Positions 13,161-22,159 of a stretch of DNA of 64,000 nucleotides are shown piece after piece (the first letter of the stretch is position 1; each line of letters starts with the position of its first letter). Source of the stretch: Myotis daubentonii (lineage: Eukaryota > Chordata > Mammalia > Chiroptera > Vespertilionidae). The position numbers and the translations under genes were made by a program. The notes beneath the pieces are model-generated. The model had not been told where the DNA came from, searched no databases, and saw nothing but the letters and a program-made list of their open reading frames with translations. The DNA is taken from NCBI RefSeq assembly GCF_963259705.1, contig NC_081846.1:58123205-58187204 (forward strand), written 5' to 3'.

Positions 13161-15072
13161 TTACTTTTGTATATTGTGAAACTTATTAAGTCTCACTGTA
13201 GATTCTTCGTAATTTTTTTTTTACTTTCTCTTACATATTTATCTCAGATCTGTTCCTTTTTACATCTGTGTAGCATTTCATTGTATGAACATAGCACAAT
13301 TTCTTTAACCACTGTACTGTTGATTGTCAGATCTGTGATTTTTCATTTTTTTAAATAATGCTGCTATGTATGTATGTATCTGTGTGTGTAAAATTCCTTT
13401 AAGGTATTAAATTATAGACTCTTTTGGAGTGTCCACATATATGATTATGTCTCCAAATAATGAGAGTTTTGGGACCAGTCCTCATGCCTTTTCCTTCTTT
13501 CTATTGCACTTTTGAGAATTGCCAGCGTAATGTTGCCTAGAAGTGGTGATAGTGGATATCTTTGTTTTGCTCCTTAGAACTGTGTATTTTCTACACTTAA
13601 ATATGATGTTTGCTGCAGTTTTTGTTTTTAAAAACTTTAATTAGGGTAAATAAAAGCTAACTTTTATTTGATAAAATGTGAGGTGATTATATAGCATTTC
13701 TTCTTTAGTGTCTTTTTTAAAAATTTAGTAAATTTATGGGGGTGACATTGGTTAATGGGATTATGTAGGTAGCAAGTGTGCATTTCTATGATACATGATC
13801 TGTAGATTGCTTTGTGTGCCCCCCACCCAAAGTCAAATTATCTTCCATCACCATATATTAGGCATCTCTCCACCCCAACCCCCTCACCCTCTTCTCTCTG
13901 GTAACCACCACACTGGTGTCTGTGTTCAGAGTTTCAGTTTTATGTCTTACATATGAGTGAACTCATATGGTTCTTACCTTTTTCTGACTAACTTATTTCA
14001 CTTAGCATAATATTCTGAAGGTCTATCCATGTTGTTGCAAATGGCAGTATTTCATCTTATGTCTGAGTAATAGTCCATTGTGTATAGGTACCACATATTC
14101 TTTATCCAGTCCTCTATTGAAAGACATTTTGGTGTCTCTGTTTCTTGTCCACTGCACTCCCAGAATAGACCTAATAGTCATTTTTTATGTAATCAACTTT
14201 GTATATTGCTGATACATACAATTTTTGTCTATTTTTGCCCAGTATTTTAGTTCTATCTTATTTTGTTTTAACTCCAGGTATTAGATATTGGTGTGATTTT
14301 ATACCATTATTGTTTGTTTAGACTTATGAACATGTTTATAATTTTCTTTGTTCAACATTCCTTCTTGGCTCTCCGAGCTTTCTTCAAAGATCATTTTCTT
14401 ACTTTCTAATGTGCATCCTTTGACCATATTTTATTTAAGTTGTTTTTTGTTAGTGAGGATCTAGTGGTTGTAAGCTCTTTCAGCATTTGGGTGTCTGAGA
14501 AAGTCTTTATTTTGTCCACAATCTTAAACAAGTAGAATAGTTTATCTGAGCATAAAAATTTAGGTTCAGAGTTGTTTTCTCTAAACACTTTAAAGGTATT
14601 ATTTCACTGTCTTCTGGTTTCCTTTATTGCTATTGAGAAGGCATCTAATTTGTATCTCTTTTGAGTTAATTTTTCTTTTCTTCCTGACTACTTTAGTGTT
14701 CTGCAGTTTCTTATGATGCATTTGGTCTTGATGCCTCTTGATTAGTCTTGGTTGGAATTTTTGGACTTTCTCATTCTGATGATTTGTAACTTTCCTTGAT
14801 TCTGCAAAATTCTGAGCCATTATCTCTTCAAATAATTTATCCTCTCATTGTCTCTATTACTCCTTTTTAGAAAACTCATTGGATACCTGTTAGACCTTTT
14901 ATTTTACTTCACTGTTTTCTTATTCTCCCCTATTTTCCATATTTGTGTCTTCATACAGCAGCTCTCACATTTATCTTCCAGTTCATTAATTCTGTCTTAA
15001 GATGTATCAAATTTGCTATTTAACTCACCCATTTAGTTATTCTAATGGTTATACCTTTTCTTTCATTGTTTT

Positions 15073-15125
<53 letters not shown>

Positions 15126-16642
15126 ATGAGAGATGAGAGAGACATCAATTAATTGCCTCCCACACATGCCCCAACCAGGGATTGAATCCGCAACCCTTTG
15201 GTGAACAGATGATGCTCCAATTGACTAAATTACAGTGGCCAGGGCTTAATGGTTATACTTTTTATGTCAATAAGTTTTTATTGATACTTTTCTTTTTAAA
15301 ATATGCTCTTGTTTTATACTTATAGTTTGAATTTCCTCTACTTTAAACAAACTATTTCATATATTTATTTTACATGTTATATCATTTAGTTGTAGCATCT
15401 AATGTTTCGATGGGTCTGACTTTACTGCTTCTTGTTTCATTGACTCTTGCTTAGGTTACTTCATTTCTTCACATGCTTGTGAATTTTCATGATGAGCTCA
15501 GGCTTACTGCAACACTTTAAGACTTGGGTTTGATTTTTTTAAAAACGAGAGCTAAAAGTTAGACAATTTTCGTTACAAAATTCCTTCGAAGTCTGATTTC
15601 TCCTTACACTCAGAACTTCGCAAGCATCTTGCTCTGACACCTTCTGGGTGCTTCAGGCTGTGTTTCCTCTCTCACACGTGGTCCATCAATTCTGAAATTC
15701 TGCAGTGAGATCAGCAGATGCCACCAGAGCAGCCACGAGGCTTTAGTGACTTCTTGTATCTCTCTGGATTCATGCAGTCTCGTTATCTGCTGCTGGGAGT
15801 ATTTATTTTACTTATTTACCAATTCACTTATACTGATTTTTAAAATTCAGAATTTTTAATATTTCTATTTAGATCATTATTTTATTGTGGCATACTTTAC
15901 GTATGCACAAATCTTGATATATAATTTGATGACCTTTTTAAAAATGTATGCATGTGTGTGCTTACCACCCAGATAAATATATGGTAAATTTCTAAGCCAT
16001 CCCATTTCCCTTATTTTTTTTTTTATCATGTCTCTTCTTAGAATATTTTAAACAATAGCCATTCTACCATACCCCCAGGAATCAATGGATGAATTTTCAA
16101 TTAAAAGTTAGCCTCTACCTTAACTGGTTTGGCTCAGTGGATAGAGCATTGGCCTGTGGACTGAAGGGTCCCAGGTTCAATTCTGGTCAAGGGAGCATGC
16201 CGGGGTTGTGGGCTCAATCCCCAGTGGGGGGCTTGCAGGAGGCAGCCAATCAATGATTCTCTCTCATCATTGATGTTTCTCTTTCTCTCTCCCTCTTCCT
16301 TCCTATTTTTAAAAATAGCCTCTGTAAAGTAAATATACATGTGTGTGTGTTGACAGGATTGTTGAAGAGGTTTGGTCCTAATCTCCTTCTCATATTATTT
16401 TTTATTTACCATTTGTTCATCAGAGCTTAGCATCAATTTCTGGGTTTGTGGTTTTGCTTCTCAGGTACTGTGTTTTGTGTGAGTAAAGTCTTTGGTATCT
16501 TTCTCTCTTAAAGGCACTCCGAGTCATGGGGAGAATAATGCGCGAGTGTTGGTATGCCAATGGGGCAGCCCGCCTCACTGCCCTTCGTATTAAGAAGACT
16601 ATTTCTCAACTTTGTGTCAAAGAAGACTGCAAAGCCCAATGA
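309..16642 (+). CDS. ACVR1C: ACVR1C (ALK7) type I activin receptor kinase, 3' half of gene, exons 4-9
   Basis: Exons join 309-539, 5535-5702, 7132-7288, 9015-9139, 11659-11789 and 16514-16642, all with GT-AG borders and an open frame. They encode residues about 182-494 of a roughly 494-residue membrane receptor serine/threonine kinase. ALK7 binds Nodal, activin and GDF ligands with type II activin receptors and phosphorylates SMAD2/3. Visible are the end of the GS segment ([14 protein letters not shown]), the glycine loop GKGRFGEVW, the ATP lysine in VAVKIF (K222), the L45-loop segment NKDNGTW that sets SMAD2/3 specificity, the catalytic HRDIKSKN, and GTKRYMAPE. The exon lengths match those I recall for the TGFBR1/ACVR1B/ACVR1C group. 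The [10 protein letters not shown] and CVKEDCKA stretches select ACVR1C over ALK4/ALK5. Exons 1-3 (signal peptide, ectodomain, membrane segment) lie upstream of the window. Odd points are DFG instead of DLG and an added C-terminal Gln. Confidence 0.96.
540..1621 (+). other. ACVR1C: ACVR1C intron 4, 5' part, no recognised elements
   Basis: Ordinary intronic sequence after the exon 4 donor. It has a polypurine/G-rich patch around 890-915 and a C/T-rich run near 1350-1395. No gene or transposon was recognised. Confidence 0.5.
1622..2085 (-). mobile_element. HeliBat-type Helitron, non-autonomous (H1)
   Basis: On the minus strand the element starts with TC (TCTATATATATAAAAGCC) and ends with CTAG. 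A 3' subterminal palindrome (GTGCAAGAATCCATGCACCAGGCCT) sits just inside that end, shown here as seen with mismatches in the stem. It is inserted exactly between host A1621 and T2086 with no target duplication, as expected for rolling-circle Helitrons. The CCACCAGGGGGC-type body motif and the terminal sequences match the vespertilionid HeliBat family. No Rep/helicase coding is present. Confidence 0.9.
2267..2436 (-). mobile_element. short Helitron copy, internally deleted (H2)
   Basis: Begins on the + strand with CTAGAGGCCC and the palindromic GCATGAAATTCATGC of a HeliBat 3' end. It runs to a decayed 5' end (rc of cttttattattacaga). At 170 bp it keeps little more than the two termini. It abuts H3 directly. 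Confidence 0.75.
2437..2896 (-). mobile_element. HeliBat-type Helitron, non-autonomous (H3)
   Basis: CTAGAGGCCCGGTGCAC with the hairpin GTGCACAAAAATTTGTGCAC at the 3' end, and the 5' end TCCTATATAGTAAAAGGG on the minus strand. Flanking bases are A2436 and T2897, the standard A|T site. It sits head-to-tail between H2 and H4. Confidence 0.88.
2897..3568 (-). mobile_element. Helitron of the TCCTATCTAATA type carrying a promoter-like 5' module (H4)
   Basis: The 3' end is a degraded (C)TAGAGGCCTGG and the 5' end on the minus strand is TCCTATCTAATAATAGAG. The 5' third holds, close together, an inverted CCAAT box (3506-3515), the octamer ATTTGCAT (3489-3496) and a YY1-type motif GCCGCCATCTTGG (3466-3478). 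The middle contains two near-identical 60-70 bp segments (about 3235-3290 and 3300-3355). No protein is encoded. The same 5' module recurs in H10 at 62.3-63.4 kb. Confidence 0.82.
3677..4119 (+). mobile_element. HeliBat-type Helitron, + strand (H5)
   Basis: Starts TCCTATATAATAAAAG and ends CTAG, with the subterminal palindrome GTGCATGAATTCGTGCAC. It is inserted between A3676 and T4120 inside the L1 3' tail; removing it restores the L1 phrase ggacatctgtaatacta|tcaacaataaag. It is the opposite orientation to H1-H4. Confidence 0.92.
4162..5534 (+). other. ACVR1C: ACVR1C intron 4, 3' part
   Basis: AT-rich intronic sequence with no recognised repeat. It ends in the acceptor tract ttttttcctgttag (5521-5534). 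Confidence 0.5.
5535..5702 (+). CDS. ACVR1C: ACVR1C exon 5: L45 loop, hinge and helix alphaE
   Basis: This 168-nt exon completes the split Asp codon ([11 protein letters not shown], the L45 loop that selects SMAD2/3). It continues through the hinge ([17 protein letters not shown]) and the alphaE helix ([24 protein letters not shown]). The residue after LV is Leu, where I recall Ser in human ALK7. The donor GT is at 5703-5704. Confidence 0.96.
5811..6012 (-). mobile_element. Ves SINE, minus strand
   Basis: Read on the minus strand it has the tRNA-derived head (ggctcagtgggtaaagcatc...), an RNA polymerase III B-box-like segment (gggttcaattcctggtcaagg), the central ctgggttgcaggtttgatcc block, and a tail. 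This is the usual Ves layout of vespertilionid bats. It is diverged and lies in intron 5. Confidence 0.82.
6013..7131 (+). other. ACVR1C: ACVR1C intron 5, rest
   Basis: AT-rich intron. The part 6780-7065 (ttcattcagcaaacatatctgag ... gatatgtgagccaagtcttc) resembles an old mammalian interspersed repeat that I cannot assign to a named family. The remainder is unrecognised. It ends in the acceptor catccttcacag (7120-7131). Confidence 0.45.
7132..7288 (+). CDS. ACVR1C: ACVR1C exon 6: catalytic loop and activation segment start
   Basis: This 157-nt exon carries [18 protein letters not shown] (catalytic Asp about residue 323, Lys 325, Asn 328), [13 protein letters not shown] and [15 protein letters not shown]. 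The metal-binding triplet at 7209-7217 reads GAC TTT GGA, Asp-Phe-Gly. Type I TGF-beta receptors usually have Asp-Leu-Gly here. The [16 protein letters not shown] segment is diagnostic of ALK7 rather than ALK4 or ALK5. The exon ends AG with the donor GTAAGC. Confidence 0.96.
7289..9014 (+). other. ACVR1C: ACVR1C intron 6
   Basis: About 1.7 kb of mixed-composition intron without a recognised transposon. It ends at the acceptor tttgaag (9008-9014). Confidence 0.5.
9015..9139 (+). CDS. ACVR1C: ACVR1C exon 7: APE motif, helix alphaF
   Basis: This 125-nt exon encodes (R)[42 protein letters not shown]. It holds the kinase APE motif and the alphaF Asp in [21 protein letters not shown] matches ALK7. 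The acceptor is at 9013-9014 and the donor GT at 9140-9141; phases join exons 6 and 8 in frame. Confidence 0.96.
9745..9950 (+). repeat. MIR-like SINE
   Basis: Shows the ordered MIR landmarks: gggctaaaccttgg, ctgactttcagcaagttact, ccccagttgtgaaatgaag and ttagcacagagcaaactcagataaat. It is old and diverged, as expected of this mammal-wide family. Confidence 0.6.
10150..10360 (+). repeat. MIR SINE
   Basis: Clear MIR core: ctgccactaatagctgtatg, accttcagcaacctctc, tgtgcctcagtttcc, ctgtaaaatagaaataat and gggcttagaacagtgcttgg. Confidence 0.75.
11095..11245 (+). mobile_element. L1 3'UTR tail fragment
   Basis: Carries the bat L1 3' phrase gcccatggacacagacaata followed by a G-rich stretch, ggacatctgcaatagtgaca and an A-rich end. 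It is the same family as the split copy at 2249-4149. Confidence 0.7.
11291..11498 (-). mobile_element. Ves SINE with 14-bp target duplication
   Basis: A minus-strand Ves copy. The + strand shows ttattgatttcagagaggaa, the gagagagaatcattgattgg block, and the inverted tRNA-like head ending ccactgagccaagcc. Perfect 14-bp flanking repeats cttatatatttaat at 11277-11290 and 11499-11512 define the insertion. Confidence 0.9.
11659..11789 (+). CDS. ACVR1C: ACVR1C exon 8: kinase C-lobe
   Basis: This 131-nt exon encodes (G)[43 protein letters not shown]. It covers the segment between alphaF and alphaH, typical of type I receptors (LPYYD and PSDPS). It joins exon 9 in phase 0. The donor is gtaagc at 11790. 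Confidence 0.96.
11790..13050 (+). other. ACVR1C: ACVR1C intron 8, 5' part
   Basis: Mostly unrecognised intron with one small hAT fragment at 12123-12211. Confidence 0.5.
12123..12211 (+). mobile_element. MER5-type hAT (Charlie) MITE with 8-bp target duplication
   Basis: Begins CAGTGGTCCTCC and ends AAGGTTGAGAACCACTG, the MER5 terminal inverted repeat. The inside has ccccaggtgattcaaatgtgc. It is flanked by the perfect 8-bp repeat agctagag (12115-12122 and 12212-12219). At 89 bp it is an internally deleted copy. Confidence 0.82.
13102..13157. repeat. (TA)n microsatellite
   Basis: 28 uninterrupted AT dinucleotides in intron 8. Confidence 0.97.
13160..13640 (-). mobile_element. L1 fragments, antisense
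   Basis: 13235-13400 resembles an antisense L1 3' region (gcatttcattgtatgaacata, taaataatgctgctatg). 13480-13640 resembles antisense L1 ORF2 (cattgcacttttgag..., tagtggatatctttgttttg). It is too degraded to encode protein. Confidence 0.55.
13700..14160 (-). mobile_element. L1 3' end, antisense
   Basis: Phrases such as acatatgagtgaactcatat, acttatttcacttagcataa, tccatgttgttgcaaatggc and tagtccattgtgtata are the reverse complement of the L1 ORF2 C-terminal and 3'UTR region. Confidence 0.75.
14220..15054 (-). mobile_element. old L1/HAL1 ORF1-like region, antisense
   Basis: The + strand shows the usual reverse complement of an L1/HAL1 ORF1: aagtctttattttgtccac, tattatttcactgtcttctgg, gccattatctcttcaaataa, ggatacctgttagacctttt and agttcattaattctgtctta. 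No long frame remains. Confidence 0.65.
15055..15246 (-). mobile_element. Ves SINE with (AG)n expansion
   Basis: A minus-strand Ves copy ending in a tRNA-like head (actgtaatttagtcaattgg on the minus strand). Its internal purine tract is expanded to about 25 AG units (15075-15123). A 12-bp repeat taatggttatac flanks it at 15043-15054 and 15247-15258. Confidence 0.8.
15259..16116 (+). other. ACVR1C: ACVR1C intron 8, 3' part, nothing recognised
   Basis: AT-rich sequence, possibly further decayed L1, without landmarks I can name. Confidence 0.4.
16117..16315 (+). mobile_element. Ves SINE, plus strand
   Basis: The tRNA-derived head ggctcagtggatagagcatt (A box) and caggttcaattctggtcaag (B box) is followed by gggctcaatccccagtg, ggcagccaatcaatgattct and a C/T-rich tail. 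A candidate 8-bp duplication tagcctct lies at 16109-16116 and 16316-16323. It ends about 200 bp upstream of exon 9. Confidence 0.88.
16514..16642 (+). CDS. ACVR1C: ACVR1C exon 9, coding part and stop
   Basis: Encodes [42 protein letters not shown] then TGA (16640-16642). [20 protein letters not shown] is the conserved type I receptor C-lobe end. I recall the human protein ending ...DCKA; here the next codon is CAA, so one Gln is added before TGA. The acceptor is ctcttaaag at 16505-16513. Confidence 0.96.
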   Translation, partial: ALRVMGRIMRECWYANGAARLTALRIKKTISQLCVKEDCKAQ

Positions 16643-17079
16643 TGATAATCATGTTAAAAAGAAATCTCTCGCAGCTTTTTTCCCCCATTTTCCCTCTTTA
16701 TGTGAATGTGTTTTGCCTTTGTTGTTGTTGTTGTCTACCTCAATGATAATGCAGTACAGTATTTAAGTGTGCAAAGGCAGCATGAAAAAAATAACTCACA
16801 TCAAGCCGGAGTTGACTTTATCCAGTCTTCATGTTGTCTAATTTTATTTTGAAAAGCAACACATCAGCTCATGTATTTAATAAGAAAGATACTGTAAAGG
16901 TGTAAAAAATAAGCTATATAAAATAATAAGCATCATTAAGGTTTTATTTTACTTGAACCAAGAGTGCATGAATGAATGGAGAAAAATGTGTTGAAAAAAA
17001 GTGAGATGAAAACAGTCATTAAAAATATAAACTAGAATATGTTATGTCTAATCAAAATGTAACATCATTCAGTCTATGG

Positions 17080-17373
17080 CAGTGGTTCTCAACCTTCCTA
17101 ATGACGCGACCCTTTAATACAGTGACCCCCAACCATAAAATTATTTTCGTTGCTACTTCATAACTGTAATTTTGCTACTGTTATGAATCATAATGTAAAT
17201 ATCTGATATGCAGGATGTATTTTCATTGTTACAAATTGAACATAATTAAAGCATAGTGATTATTCACAAAAATAATATGTAATTATATATGTTTTCCGGT
17301 GGTCTTAGGCGACCCCTGTGAAAGGGTCGTTCGACCCCCAAAGGGGTCGCGACCCACAGGTTGAGAACCGCTG
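17080..17373 (-). mobile_element. SPIN (Space Invaders) hAT MITE
   Basis: Terminal inverted repeats CAGTGGTTCTCAACC and GGTTGAGAACCGCTG lie within a perfect 8-bp target duplication gtctatgg (17072-17079 and 17374-17381). The body (gacccctgtgaaagggtcg, cgacccccaaaggggtcgcg, ggatgtattttcattgttac) matches the non-autonomous SPIN elements. These spread by horizontal transfer into bats, bushbaby, tenrec, opossum, lizard and frog lineages. It lies inside the inferred ACVR1C 3'UTR and reads antisense to the SPIN consensus. Confidence 0.93.
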
Positions 17374-17574
17374 GTCTATGGTGTTCTCTATTTTTCAAAT
17401 TAAGCAGGATCTTTAAAAAAATAAGTGTTGCTCCAAATTTAGTATACAAAACAGAGAAGTGGAGCTTCTCAGTTGGAAGGTGGAAGTGAGGTCTGGGTCC
17501 CAGTGACTTGGTCCCCCAACCCCTACCTTTCCCTACTCTTCATAATCCAGCAGCCCCTGAAGCAAACAGTTAGA

Positions 17575-17735
17575 AAGCCACTGAAATTGTTACTTCCTCT
17601 CATTTACAGAAGAGATGCTTGACATCTGGAGACATGGAGAAATGTCTCAAAGTCACACCACTAGTGGGAGAGCTGGCTCTAGGTCTGAGCCTTGGGACCA
17701 TCCACACTGCAGAGATAGCTAGCTTCTTACTGCCC
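17575..17735 (-). repeat. possible MIR, antisense
   Basis: Weak reverse-complement MIR landmarks (tcatttacagaagagatgc, ctcaaagtcacaccactagt, gagagctggctctaggtctg). It is old and low scoring by eye. Confidence 0.4.
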
Positions 17736-18985
17736 TTTTAATTCCAACAGTATTTCTCTTCCTGTGCCAAAACTTCTTTCATGATGATATTTGTGGTTTA
17801 GTGACACAAGACAAATTGAGGTTTTTTTTGTTTGTTTGCAGAATCATAATGGATCTGCATGAACTCTTAGGACAATACCCAATGATGTTTTTCCATAGAG
17901 CTGTCAGAGTCACCCTATTTGTTAGACAAGTACTAATGTTTTCTAAAAACGTGCAGAGGTAAATCAAACATAAAGATCCATTGTCAGAAGATGTCTTTAA
18001 GATGCATTTCAGAGGTCCCTATTACTTTTGTGCATACACATTTAGAAAGAAAAGAACAGAAAAGGAAGAAGAAACTAGGAAATACCTTGAAAAAAATTAA
18101 GAAACCCTTAAATGAAGTATAACAACCAAATTCCATAGAGGGTATCAGTAAGTATAAATAAACATTTCCTACCCTTTTAAAATGAGTGAGTGAGTGGGTG
18201 CAGAAGAAGGCTCATGATAATATTGCCTGTATTCTACTTCCTGTGGGGATACTAGTAGAAGTGATGAACTCTGAAAAATAGATAGAACATTAAATATTTC
18301 CTATAAATCTATAATTCTGTTTTGGTGAAGGAATTTGGTGAAGTTAACATGGTATCTTCTATTGTCCTAAAATACTATTTTCTAAACTCTGTTCCTTAGA
18401 ATACTCTTCTACTGAGATGATCCAAGACCAAAAGGATTATTTGATAGATTCTTAGAATGTGATTCCGCACATTAGTGTGTCGTGTGCTTTGATGGGTCTA
18501 GCAGTAGAGAAATGTTACTTGGATTTCTTTAGAATGGATTTCCCAAATTATTTGACCATGGAACCTTTTTATTAAGAGGAGGGCAAACCTTTTATTACTC
18601 CACATTTCAATGTTCTACAAAGCACAGCTTGGGTAACAGTGTCTGAAAACAATTTATATATATATAAATTTTTTTTCACATAGACCACACTGCAGTGCTT
18701 GTAATTTACTTATCTGTGGACATATGTTACTGAACCCTTCTTCATTTGACTGGGATGATATATCAAAGCCAAAAACCTGGCAGCTATCGTGTGTATATAC
18801 TTTCACTCTCACCCATTCCTTAAATAATGTGGGGCATCCCATATCTTCCTTGCCAATATTGGGCCCAATAGGGGAATTAAAGGATAGATAGGTTCTGCCC
18901 TCAGGGATTTTAAACTCTAACTTGAGAACGGGAACAGACATGTAGAAGTGTGGAGGAAGAAAGCAAATTGACAAATAAATATAGC

Positions 18986-19104
18986 ACAAAGTAGGATGTT
19001 TTGAGTTCTATATGACAAGATGATTTGACTTCCATATGACAAATTAGGATGTTTTCAATTCTGTATGACAAAGTAGGATGTTTTGAGTTCCATATGACAA
19101 ATTA
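18986..19104. repeat. 29-bp minisatellite, four units plus a part
   Basis: Units start with ACAAAGTAGGATGTTTTGAG and end CCATATG, at 18986-19014, 19015-19038 (24 bp, deleted), 19039-19067 and 19068-19096, followed by a partial unit. It lies inside the inferred 3'UTR. Confidence 0.88.
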
Positions 19105-21928
19105 CTTTCAATCTGCAATACAGGTAGAAACATCTTTACTTGGCTATTCCAGACAATCTAAATAATATGTGAACTTTTAAAAATTGCATATGTGAAGGAT
19201 TTTTTAAACAGCTTATGTGAAGGGAGTAATCTTGCTTATGCTTGTTACCTTCATTTGTCATAGATTGTTTCTGCATATATAAGAATGAAATTATTTATTT
19301 ACTATGGTTGTACTATAGTTTCAAATAAATGAGGATAACATTTTCTGTTTTACTCACTTATGTTGGGTGAATATACTTACTTAATTTTTAAGAAAGGCTG
19401 TTTTAACCTCTCCATTTTCCTTGTCATTATGTTTATAATTTATTTGAGTGTGTCCAAATATAATTTCATGTTTTTATTGGTTCAACTTTCAATTCAGAAA
19501 AATCTGTACATTTTGAGATTTTTTTTTGTTTTTGTGTTGGCTAACTAGAACTCCTAACTCAATAGTTTTATATTTTAATTACCAAGTACATTATTTTTAA
19601 GAAAGGGGGTAGATTAACAAAAATGATTAGAAAAATTAAAAGTTCTAATTTTTCTTAATTCTCAAAATTATAAATAGGAAATGCTCACTTAAAAATAAGA
19701 TAAAGTTTAGAACATTAAGCAAATTTACTGTATATATATATCTATGTTGTAAAACTTTGTTTTTTGTTTTTGATGGAGTCTTATTGTGTAATATTTATTT
19801 CTTTTGAATTGTGTTAAAAACAAAAAATATTGTTATTTGATTCAAAGTGTCATTGTTCTTTGCTCTTTTTAAATATTTTGTCTTTGAGTATAATATAAAG
19901 CTTGAGAAAATGCTATTTATGAAATTTCAGTACTGTATAAAATAGTGAAGGAATATATATATATACGCAGCATCACTCCCTTAAAGTAAGGGAAACAATA
20001 TTTGTTGACAATTATTTTAGCATGAACTTGTTGCCTTATAATCTTTGCGTGTAATTGGGTACAGACTTGTGTGCTTTCTTCTATGTCTAAAATATTTGGC
20101 ATGTAACATCAAAAATTCTTAATTTTTGTTCTGACTTGAAAGTTAAGTGAAATATGACTGTGTCATGCACTATTTTAGGTGTAGCACTTGCTTTTCGTCT
20201 TTACACTTTCAATTAACTTTGCATTTTAAATTCCATGATTGTATGAAAATAGTATCCTGATTGCAGTGTCTGAAGACTTAAAAATCAGGTTTTAATTTAA
20301 AATGAAGATCTTCAATAGGTTCATTAGAAGTCCCATAATAATTTAGTATTGCTTTTACTTTAGTAGAATGATTAAACAAAACAAAGGAAAACTGCTGTGC
20401 TGGAATTTTATGACCATGTGACTTATTGGGGGCAGAGAAAACTCAGGGCTATCTTTGAGTTTACACAACAGGACCAGGGCACCTACTAGCAAATCATCTG
20501 AGAGCAGGGAGCCCACATTTGCCATTATACAAAATCCAACGTAAAATTGCTTGGCAGGGAATAGTGTTTGGTTAATTATTTAAAATAAATATGAAAATGT
20601 ATTTTGTTTAAATAAATGTATTTAAAATATGGATATTTTATTTCCCACCAGGAAGTTAAGAAAGTAGACGTAGAGTATCAAATGAATACAGTTGACCGCA
20701 ATTGATGTTTTCAATATTCGTTCCTTTAAAGAAATTTACAAATATACCATTTTAATTTACTTGGAATGTTTGAGAATTAGTATCTTAAAATGTTATTGTT
20801 GTGGTCTTTGGAGATATTCTAAATATAATTTTTCTTGGGAAACATACTACTTTATGTGTGACAATGCTTTGCATTAGCCCTCCATAAACTAAGACCTAAT
20901 GTGGACTTTATGTCCTATTTAGTGAAGAGCATAATCTTTCTGCTTCTGAGGGCTTCTACTAAACAGAAAAAATGTCAGTTGGAAAATGAGAAAATTAATC
21001 AAAGAGCTAATGTTAAAAAAATTCTATAATACAGGCAGTTTTAAACATTTCAATGCAAATTTTCAGATATTTGACTTTCTTTTTTCCCCTCTAGATTTTC
21101 TTTTACATTTCATTCTTTTTCTCACCTCCTTTTCCCCTCACTGTCTTCCAAAATTAGGTTTAGTCTCTAATTTAAAAACCCCACACTAGTTATTATTTAA
21201 TTTAATCATCCCAGTACTTATTCTAATGATGGAGAATCTATCACTGGTCTAAATTATTACAGATGTGTCACAGACAAAAACAAAACCAGAACTTGCGAAT
21301 CATAAAGGATGTAAAAGATTTTCTAATTCAATTCCCATATTTTTATAAATGAAGAAACCAAGGATCAGAGATGCTATTTATTAGCAGAACTGAGAGCCCA
21401 GTAGGGATACCCACCATGGTGTCCTACTATATCCAACATTTATAAATGAAAAAATAATTAACGTGCATCTAAACCTACCTTGAATGTGCCATTTGATAGT
21501 GGTGATCAAATCTTACTCTTTATTTCTGCTGAAATAATTTGCTCACTCATGGTGAGGTCGGTGAGAAAAACAAAAATGGGCTAAGGAAGAGTTTTAAATA
21601 GCTAGGTAGTGCTGAATAAATTTTAGGAATTGTGAGAACATGGAGTTTCTTAGTGCAAGTAATGATAAGAGATGCTTCATAACTCTCTTTTTCTCTCCTT
21701 TCTCTAGGATTGCTGTTTCTCTTTATGCATTGGAATGGGAGTGAAAGATGATTTGGTAGTTGAATTTGAGACAATATTGATAGCATATTATCTTACTTCT
21801 CTCCTAGTTTCTCATTAGTTTATCTTTGGTACTCATCTTTTTTTATTACATTAAAAATTTGTATTTCCTCAATTCTAAACACTCTGTAATTCCTGTTCTA
21901 GTAGTTTTAGCCCCTGCCAGATTGCTAC

Positions 21929-22159
21929 AAAATATTAAATTGTAGTTCATTTCCACAATGACTAGTGTCAAGCTCTTCTATTCTTTTGATCCTAGACTGG
22001 AGAAAATTATTCAAACTTAATCTGAGTTTCAGGTTTTAAAATGCCCTAAAAACAGAAAGTGAGATTCAGATCTCAAAAAAAGGGATTTTGGATTGCTTTT
22101 CAAAGTACTAACACTAATTATACTTTTGGTAGTGTGACTTTTCTTGTGCCTAAGAGCAC
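21929..22159. repeat. 231-bp direct repeat, copy 1
   Basis: Matches 23346-23576 over its whole length without gaps, with about nine differences by eye (about 96% identity). It shares landmarks such as ccacaatgactagtgtcaag and cttttggtagtgtgactttt. It is not a transposon family I recognise. Confidence 0.92.

Noticed and set aside
16117..16200. tRNA-like A and B boxes as a tRNA gene
   Set aside because: They belong to the tRNA-derived head of a Ves SINE; no mature tRNA fold or anticodon arm is complete.
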